The translations under genes and the position numbers were made by a program. Under the pieces are notes generated by a model, which saw nothing but the letters and a program-made list of their open reading frames with translations, ran no database searches and was not told the origin of the DNA. A stretch of DNA of 51,169 nucleotides from positions 1 to 51,169 of the forward strand of contig JBDHXV010000015.1 of assembly GCA_039810885.1 (NCBI GenBank), given 5' to 3'. Shown piece by piece: positions 45,420 to 51,169 of the stretch (position 1 is its first letter; each line of letters begins with the position of its first letter). The DNA comes from BJGO01 sp039810885. Its GTDB lineage: Bacteria > Bacteroidota > Bacteroidia > Chitinophagales > UBA10324.

Positions 45420-47552
45420 ATGAAAGCATTACCTCTTATTATTTTAAGTGCCATAGCCACATTTAGCTTGAGTATGGCCTTTCTTCAACAAGAAAATCCA
45501 CAGATAAAAGTGAACTACCCTAAAACACGAAAAGACAAAGTTCAGGAAACTCATTTCGGAAAAAAAATTGAAGACCCGTATCGTTGGCTCGAAAACGACA
45601 CAGCAAAAGAAGTAAAACAATGGGTTGATGCACAGATTGCCACAACAGAATCATACCTGAGTCAAATTCCCTATCGCAACAAGATAAAAAATAGACTTGA
45701 AGAAATTTTTAATTACCCAAAGTATGGCTTGTGGATGAAAAAGGGGAATTATTATTTCCATACAAAAAATGACGGGTTGCAGAATTTAAGCGTTACCTAT
45801 TTTCAAAAAGGCCGCGATGGTATCCCTGAAATATTTTTTGACCCCAATACCTTATCAACTGACGGAACCGTTTCCGCAGGGTTGGGTAGCTTCTCGCACG
45901 ATAATCAGTTAGTCGCTTTATTTATTAATAAAGCAGGTAGCGATTGGCAACAGATACAGGTGATGGAAGTCGCTACTAAACGTAACCTCGGTGATACGTT
46001 AGACTGGGTTAAGTTTTCAGATGCCGCATGGCAAGGCAATGGATTTTACTACAGCCGATACGACAAGCCTGCAGGCAGCGCCTTATCCGTGACAAATCAA
46101 TTTCATAAAGTGTTCTACCATAAAATAGGCACAAAGCAGTCTGATGATGCATTAATATTTGAAGAGAAAGATTTTCCAAAACGTTATTACAATGCAGAAG
46201 TAACCGATGACGAGCGCTTTCTTATTATCTCTTCTGCCCAAGGTACAGATGGAAATGAAATATGGGTAAAGAACCTAATTAACGGCGATAAAGATTTTAG
46301 GAAAATACTCCCGGGCTTTGATTACAATTATAGCGTTATCGACAATGATGGAGATAATCTCTTAGTGCTTACCAACCATCACGCCGATAATCAGAAAGTT
46401 GTACTTATTGACCCTAACAACCCAACGCCTGATGCATGGGTTACCATCATCCCTGAGAAGGACATGTTATTGCAATCAGTCTCTACCGGAGGAGGGAAGA
46501 TGTTTGCTACCTATCTTAAAGACGCAAGTAGCCGCGTGTATCAATATCGTTATGACGGGACCTTAGAAGGGGAGATCGCACTTCCTGGAATTGGCTCTGT
46601 TAGCGGCTTTTCAGGAAGCAAGAAAGATAAAACCCTATTCTACGGATATACCTCATTTAATACGCCTTACGAGATTTATGAATTTGACATCAGTAAGAAA
46701 ACACACAATATTGTTCAAAAAACCGAACTAAAATTTGACGCTTCTCAGTTCGAAACAATTCAAAAGTTCTTCCCCAGCAAAGATGGAACAAAAGTGCCCA
46801 TGTTTATTACCTATAAAAAAGGAATTAAACTGGATGGCAATAACCCCTGCTTGTTATATGGTTATGGTGGATTTAACATAGCCTTAACTCCATCATTCAA
46901 TGCATCAAATATTTTGTTTCTGGAAAATGGAGGAATTTATGTGGTCGCAAACCTCCGAGGAGGTAATGAATACGGCGAGGCTTGGCACCGTGCCGGTATG
47001 TTATTGAATAAGCAAAATGTATTTGATGATTTTATTGCAGCAGCAGAATATCTGATTGCAGAAAAATATACCTCTAAAGCTAAGTTGGCAATTTATGGCC
47101 GCTCTAACGGGGGCTTACTCGTTGGTGCGGTTATGATACAGCGCCCCGATTTGTTTAAAGTGGCTCTGCCTACAGTTGGTGTTCTCGATATGTTACGTTA
47201 TCATAAATTCACCGTTGGCTGGGGCTGGATAGTAGAATACGGAAATCCTGATGAAGAAAAATATTTTAACTATCTGCTTCAATACTCTCCGCTGCATAAT
47301 ATAAAGCAGAATACTGAATACCCCAGTACCATGATTATGACTGCCGACCACGATGATCGTGTAGTGCCGGCTCACTCATTTAAGTTTGGCGCTACCTTAC
47401 AAGAATTGTATAAAGGAAATAGCCCTCTATTGCTGCGTATTGAAAAGAATGCAGGGCACGGTGCAGGAGGTGCCGGTTCCCTCAGTAAAATCATAGAACA
47501 GGAAACCGATCGTTGGAGCTTTGTCTTCTATAATATTGGAATGAGTTACTAA
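45420..47552 (+). CDS. prolyl oligopeptidase (family S9A)
   Basis: 710 residues from the ATG at 45420 (MKALPLIILSAIATFSLSMAF, an export signal); an upstream TTG extension adds 29 residues without family features. The beta-propeller half starts at DPYRWLENDTAKEV. The hydrolase half has S562 (YGRSNGGLLVG), the Asp within TADHDDRVVP and H680 (NAGHGAGG). It cuts short peptides after proline. The signal implies a periplasmic location. Confidence 0.92.
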   Translation: MKALPLIILSAIATFSLSMAFLQQENPQIKVNYPKTRKDKVQETHFGKKIEDPYRWLENDTAKEVKQWVDAQIATTESYLSQIPYRNKIKNRLEEIFNYPKYGLWMKKGNYYFHTKNDGLQNLSVTYFQKGRDGIPEIFFDPNTLSTDGTVSAGLGSFSHDNQLVALFINKAGSDWQQIQVMEVATKRNLGDTLDWVKFSDAAWQGNGFYYSRYDKPAGSALSVTNQFHKVFYHKIGTKQSDDALIFEEKDFPKRYYNAEVTDDERFLIISSAQGTDGNEIWVKNLINGDKDFRKILPGFDYNYSVIDNDGDNLLVLTNHHADNQKVVLIDPNNPTPDAWVTIIPEKDMLLQSVSTGGGKMFATYLKDASSRVYQYRYDGTLEGEIALPGIGSVSGFSGSKKDKTLFYGYTSFNTPYEIYEFDISKKTHNIVQKTELKFDASQFETIQKFFPSKDGTKVPMFITYKKGIKLDGNNPCLLYGYGGFNIALTPSFNASNILFLENGGIYVVANLRGGNEYGEAWHRAGMLLNKQNVFDDFIAAAEYLIAEKYTSKAKLAIYGRSNGGLLVGAVMIQRPDLFKVALPTVGVLDMLRYHKFTVGWGWIVEYGNPDEEKYFNYLLQYSPLHNIKQNTEYPSTMIMTADHDDRVVPAHSFKFGATLQELYKGNSPLLLRIEKNAGHGAGGAGSLSKIIEQETDRWSFVFYNIGMSY

Positions 47553-47605
47553 ATCAAATAGAGTGACTAATTATAGGATCTTCTCTTTAATCCTGCCCGG
47601 CTTAA

Positions 47606-47794
47606 TTAATACTTCGTTATGATAAATACATAACCCATTGCAGCTAGTGCTATAATGAGAATAAATACTAAGAGTAGATTAAATACTCCGTTGGATTGTG
47701 ATTCAGAACAGTATGGACATGTCCGTGCGTTTTTCTTTATTTCTGAACCACAGTGTCGACAAGATTTATATTTATCATTTTGAACTTTACCCAT
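47606..47794 (-). CDS. small zinc-ribbon membrane protein
   Basis: 62 residues. The N-terminal zinc ribbon has C12, C15, C26 and C29 (CRHCGSEI, then ARTCPYCS). A single hydrophobic helix lies at about 36-58, ending in VFIITKY. Two-CxxC ribbons joined to one helix are widespread small proteins without a settled role. The gene stands alone, convergent with the prolyl oligopeptidase gene and next to the long non-coding island. Confidence 0.75.
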   Translation of the reverse strand: MGKVQNDKYKSCRHCGSEIKKNARTCPYCSESQSNGVFNLLLVFILIIALAAMGYVFIITKY

Positions 47795-48241
47795 ACCATA
47801 CTAGCTAAGTATCCCTACAAAATTGCTAAATACAGAGTAAAAATAGCTAAATAATATTATTTTAATACTTTCTTTATCTCAGTTATAATTCAACAGGGTA
47901 TCCGACCTATGAGTGTTGCACAAATTGACAACCTGCGCTGACCTGTCCGGTCTTCGACTGATAAAACCGCAGCATAACATGACGATGAGTTGCGGTGTAT
48001 TCTCCTCTAATAGATTGGGGTTGTGCGTTGTTTTGATTACTTGTTTTACCTGTCTCAATTAATTCATACGGAAGTAATTTGGATATCTAATTGTAAGCGC
48101 TTCATCATTTATACGCGCTCCTCAAATATTCTCGAGCGTTTCTGGAAATCAACCAGTCTATAACGGATTCCATCTCTATAAGTCGTTTGCATATCTATAA
48201 TTAATGCACTTTTTTATTCTTTGTACCGAAAATAAATTCAT

Positions 48242-48256
48242 ATCTGCTAAGCAGAT
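48242..48256. repeat. perfect palindrome ATCTGCT-A-AGCAGAT
   Basis: 7-1-7 dyad symmetry, the size of a regulator operator, but no adjacent gene start explains it. Confidence 0.7.
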
Positions 48257-48840
48257 TCCTTAAAGAATTACTGCTGAACTTGGTGTTTCGCCCAAAATAA
48301 TTCACGCCCACTATAATTAGAGATCAATAACTAAAGTCTGTCTGAGAAATAATAATGATTAAAAAAGTATTATCAAAAAGACCTCTTTGTCCTTGATTAG
48401 TCAAGGGCTATTTTATTGTACACGAGTTAGTAATGAGAATATTCTTTATCATAATTGCCGATGATTCAGGTTCAATATTCGGGACTAACTATTTACCGCT
48501 ACTGATGGTCATATAACTCAATGTAACCTTTTGCAACCGATACATCTATGTGTTTATAGCGTGCCGTAGGATAGGAAGCGCCTTAATATAAAGTTTCTCT
48601 TCGTGGCGAGCTATTCCTCCATAATAATCCATGGTAGTCGAAATTGTCTCCACAGAGTTGCCCCCTATTACGGGTAAGTTCCAAGCCTTAACCAAACACT
48701 TTACCACTTTAGTGCCTTATCCAAGCCCGCTCTTAACAATTTTATTATTATATCTTGATAAAATTAAAACAAAACGTCGGGTGCTTAAATGCTTTTTAAT
48801 GAGAATAATGGTTCCTCTAAATAACTATGAAAGCATTTAT

Positions 48841-48897
48841 GCCCCCCCAAGGGGGTATAAATATACCCCTATGGGGGTATTGTTGAAGGTGGGGGGC
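48841..48897. repeat. nested inverted repeats of C and G tracts
   Basis: The outer arms GCCCCCC (48841-48847) and GGGGGGC (48891-48897) enclose CCCCC/GGGGG (from 48844), a near-perfect palindrome GGGGTATAAATATACCCC (48852-48869) and ATACCCC/GGGGTAT (48863-48880). The middle arms can pair with either neighbour, so alternative hairpins are possible. It is GC-tract-rich in an otherwise AT-rich island. Confidence 0.85.
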
Positions 48898-48942
48898 AAG
48901 GGTACTTTTAGTGCCGAAAATATTTGGTTTTCATTCGGTTTC

Positions 48943-48979
48943 AGCAATCCCTCTGCGGTATTCCCAAAGAGGGATTGTT
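48943..48979. repeat. 12-bp stem hairpin
   Basis: CAATCCCTCT (48945-48954) pairs perfectly with AGAGGGATTG (48968-48977) across a 13-base loop; an A-T pair and a G-T wobble extend the stem. The following bases (ATTTAACGG) are not a terminator tract. Confidence 0.8.
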
Positions 48980-49204
48980 ATTTAACGGAGGTCTCTTACA
49001 CAAATATAGCCACCAAGTGTTTAGATCAGATCTGTGCTTCTATCAGAAATTGTGTATCTGCAATAAAAGAGATATTAGGCGCCGGGTGTAGCAAAAGGGT
49101 ATTCCTTAATTTAAACGATCTCTTACCTAACTTGAATCAATGCCGATATGGCCTCACTTGTACTGAGTAAAACACAGTCCTCTTTATATCAGCGCTTTCT
49201 TAGC

Positions 49205-49212
49205 TACTTTTG
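49205..49212 (+). promoter_or_regulatory. -7 box for glyA, TACTTTTG
   Basis: An exact TAnnTTTG match 17 bases before the glyA ATG. A -33 TTG at standard spacing is not seen. Confidence 0.45.
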
Positions 49213-49229
49213 AGGGATTAATACATCTT

Positions 49230-50525
49230 ATGCAGCGCGATACTGTTATATTCAACCTGATTCAAAAGGAATTGAATCGTCAACGTCACGGAATTGAACT
49301 TATAGCTTCAGAGAACTTTGTGAGCAAACAGGTAATGGAAGCAATGGGTACTTGTCTTACTAACAAATATGCCGAGGGGTATCCGGGTCGCCGATACTAT
49401 GGCGGGTGCGAGGTTGTTGATGAGGTTGAACAATTGGCAATAGATAGGATTAAACAACTTTTCGGTGCTGAGTATGCTAACGTACAACCACATAGCGGAG
49501 CACAAGCTAATGCTGCCGTTATGCTCGCCTTATTACAACCCGGCGACACGATTCTCGGGTTAGACCTTTCCCACGGCGGCCACTTAACGCATGGCAGCCC
49601 GGCAAATTTCTCAGGAAAGTTGTATCGCCCTGTTTTTTATGGTGTGGAAGAAGAAACGGGCAGAATTAATTACAACAAAGTGGAAGAAATCGCAATACGA
49701 GAAAAACCTAAACTGATTATCTGTGGGGCTTCTGCATATTCTCGTGAATGGGATTATGAACGCTTCCGTCAAATAGCCAATAAGGTTGGAGCATTCCTTT
49801 TGTGCGATATGGCTCATCCCGCCGGACTTATTGCAAAAGGATTTTTAAACAACCCATTGCCGCATTGTCACATTGTTACATCCACAACACACAAAACGCT
49901 GCGTGGTCCTCGTGGCGGAATTATCTTGATGGGGAAAGATTTTGAAAACACATTTGGCTTAAAAACTCCAAAGGGAGAAATACGCATGATGAGTTCTATT
50001 ATTGATGGTGCCGTATTCCCGGGTACGCAAGGCGGTCCATTAGAACATGTGATTGCAGCTAAAGCAGTAGCGTTTGAAGAGGCTTTATCTGATGAATTTA
50101 AAGCATACGGTGAACAAGTGATAAAAAATGCACAGAACATGGCAAAAGCTATGATGAGTCTTGGGTACAAGATAATTTCGGGGGGCACAGATAATCATTT
50201 GATGCTCATTGACCTTCGCTCTAAGACCAATATATCCGGAAAGAAGGTAGAAAACGCCTTAGTACGCGCAGACATTACTTTAAATAAAAATATGGTGCCT
50301 TTTGACGATAAATCACCTTTTGTAACTTCAGGAATACGTGTTGGTACTGCCGCAATAACTTCACGCGGTATGAAAGAAACACAAATGGAACAAATTGCAA
50401 CGTGGATGGATAAAATTATTATGAATATAGATAATGAAGATCTCATACACCAAACACGAAAAGAGGTAAACGAATTTATGAAGCAGTACTCCTTATATGC
50501 CGAATTGAATGTTGCTCTAAGCTAA
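49230..50525 (+). CDS. glyA: serine hydroxymethyltransferase
   Basis: 431 residues. The N terminus ELIASENFVSKQVMEA is diagnostic; other blocks are NKYAEGYPGRRYYGG, and the PLP lysine K222 in TSTTHKTLRGPRGG. It interconverts serine and glycine with tetrahydrofolate, feeding one-carbon units to purine synthesis. It is followed after five bases by the LutC-like gene, suggesting co-transcription. Confidence 0.97.
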   Translation: MQRDTVIFNLIQKELNRQRHGIELIASENFVSKQVMEAMGTCLTNKYAEGYPGRRYYGGCEVVDEVEQLAIDRIKQLFGAEYANVQPHSGAQANAAVMLALLQPGDTILGLDLSHGGHLTHGSPANFSGKLYRPVFYGVEEETGRINYNKVEEIAIREKPKLIICGASAYSREWDYERFRQIANKVGAFLLCDMAHPAGLIAKGFLNNPLPHCHIVTSTTHKTLRGPRGGIILMGKDFENTFGLKTPKGEIRMMSSIIDGAVFPGTQGGPLEHVIAAKAVAFEEALSDEFKAYGEQVIKNAQNMAKAMMSLGYKIISGGTDNHLMLIDLRSKTNISGKKVENALVRADITLNKNMVPFDDKSPFVTSGIRVGTAAITSRGMKETQMEQIATWMDKIIMNIDNEDLIHQTRKEVNEFMKQYSLYAELNVALS

Positions 50526-50530
50526 ACAAA

Positions 50531-51169
50531 ATGGAACCAACCTCCAAAGAAAGAATTTTAAAAAAGATACGGAAGGCTCTGACACATTCCACACCACTAC
50601 CTTTTCCGAATGCGGATAATTCCTCCTCTGTATTCCAACCGCAGAACGATGAATTGGAATTTATTTTTGCTGATGCTTTTACAAAAATTCAAGGAAACTT
50701 TATCTATTGTGAAAATGAGTTTGAGTTTATTACCTTACTCATAAAGTTGATCGGTGAAAAGAAATGGAATGCCGTCTTCTGCTGGGAATATGACCTGCAA
50801 CAACTATTAACAAAACATCAGTACGGCGGAATTAAAGTTGGCAAAGGAGTGGAACGCGCAGAGGTGGGATTAACACTCGTGGAATGTCTTATTGCACGAA
50901 CAGGAACGATTATGCTATCCTCTAAAATGGCCGCAGGAAGGAGTTTATCTGTATTTCCTCCATCGCATATTGCTGTTGCTTATACTTCACAATTGGTTTA
51001 TGATGTAAAGGATGCTCTGCATTTCATTGCGCAGAAATATGACAACGATATACCGTCCATGATTACCTTGGCAAGTGGCCCAAGTCGTACAGCAGATATT
51101 GAGAAGACTTTAGTATTAGGAGCCCATGGCCCTAAAGAAGTGTTCCTGTTTTTAATTGACGACAGCACA
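50531..51169 (+). CDS. LUD-domain protein, LutC/YkgG-like (3' end cut)
   Basis: 213 codons are visible, open to the last base. The N terminus (SKERILKKIRKAL) and the C-terminal block SGPSRTADIEKTLVLGAHGP are the LutC signatures; GLTLVECLIARTGTIML is also typical. LutC acts with LutA and LutB to oxidise L-lactate. LutA and LutB are not in the window. Family length is near 200-215, so only the last few residues and the stop should be missing. Confidence 0.88.
   Translation, partial: MEPTSKERILKKIRKALTHSTPLPFPNADNSSSVFQPQNDELEFIFADAFTKIQGNFIYCENEFEFITLLIKLIGEKKWNAVFCWEYDLQQLLTKHQYGGIKVGKGVERAEVGLTLVECLIARTGTIMLSSKMAAGRSLSVFPPSHIAVAYTSQLVYDVKDALHFIAQKYDNDIPSMITLASGPSRTADIEKTLVLGAHGPKEVFLFLIDDST

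Larger units (their letters stand above)
47795..49229. other. 1.4-kb island with no supported gene
   Basis: This is the only long non-coding stretch in the window. I find no tRNA, RNase P, tmRNA or SRP signature and no recognisable protein in any frame. It contains a 15-bp palindrome (48242-48256), a short hairpin CCTTGA/TCAAGG (48391-48406), a nested G/C-tract inverted-repeat cluster (48841-48897), a 12-bp stem hairpin (48943-48979) and the glyA -7 box. Two open frames exist but look accidental. Confidence 0.7.

Noticed and set aside
48841..48897. G-quadruplex
   Set aside because: Only three G runs of useful length occur on one strand and loops are 11-17 bases, so the inverted-repeat explanation is better.
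48631..49170. 179-codon plus-strand open frame in the island
   Set aside because: It runs through the G/C-tract palindromes and the 12-bp hairpin, has no promoter box near its start, no recognisable domain, and a composition unlike neighbouring genes. An accidental open frame is more likely, though a protein search would settle it.
47795..49229. tRNA, RNase P RNA, tmRNA or SRP RNA
   Set aside because: No T-arm GGTTCGA-type motif with a matching acceptor stem and no RNase P or tmRNA core motif was found by eye on either strand.

Overview
The window is AT-rich, densely coded chromosomal DNA from a member of the Bacteroidota, most likely an environmental Chitinophagales- or Sphingobacteriales-like lineage. 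The evidence is lineage-specific content: proteins ending in a type IX secretion (T9SS) type A sorting domain, a PorP/SprF-family protein, a GSCFA-domain protein, a DUF6427-like membrane protein, bacterial dipeptidyl peptidase III, few Shine-Dalgarno sequences, and repeated matches to the Bacteroidota -7 promoter box TAnnTTTG just upstream of starts. I see no tRNA, rRNA, CRISPR array, transposase, integrase or phage gene. Genus-level placement is not possible from the sequence alone.

Layout. 1-3.5 kb: two tandem paralogous T9SS surface proteins. The second has five repeats of exactly 75 residues and a degenerating heptanucleotide array (10 units) in its leader. 3.6-7.2 kb: operon of a sodium:solute symporter, an M23 peptidase and a Bcp peroxiredoxin. 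7.2-10.5 kb: amidohydrolase, rlmN and a PorP/SprF-like protein. 10.6-14.2 kb: a four-gene minus-strand operon (dehydrogenase-like protein, DUF7033/polysaccharide deacetylase-like protein, GNAT/FemAB-like protein, upp). 14.2-20.2 kb: ridA, rnhB, a one-domain asparaginase, a lytic transglycosylase, a PpiD/SurA-like foldase and a TlpA-like thioredoxin. 20.3-28.9 kb: class III aminotransferase with a BNR-repeat lipoprotein, a PagL-like outer-membrane deacylase, an unrecognised secreted protein, DUF6427, purQ and DsbD. 29-35.6 kb: dipeptidyl peptidase III, the 2-oxoglutarate dehydrogenase E2/E1 pair, and rpsT with a textbook promoter. 35.6-43.2 kb: GSCFA protein, T9SS-exported GH18 chitinase, M48 lipoprotein, cysC-cysD-cysN and lpd. 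43.3-47.8 kb: M6-like metalloprotease ending in a six-fold octapeptide repeat, a prolyl oligopeptidase and a tiny zinc-ribbon membrane protein. 47.8-49.2 kb: a 1.4-kb non-coding island with several palindromes. 49.2-51.2 kb: glyA and a LutC/LUD-domain gene cut by the window end.

Together the genes mix housekeeping (TCA cycle E1/E2/E3, purine and pyrimidine salvage, one-carbon metabolism, ribosome) with a strong envelope and secretion theme: exported adhesin-like proteins, chitinase, peptidases, LPS deacylase, peptidoglycan hydrolases, and periplasmic folding and redox proteins. The sulfate-activation genes make PAPS, and no reductase genes are adjacent.

The least explained structures are the heptamer array upstream of the adhesin, the octad-repeat tail on the M6-like protease, and the palindromic island before glyA. 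I did not find a clearly new multi-gene system; these three are the best leads.
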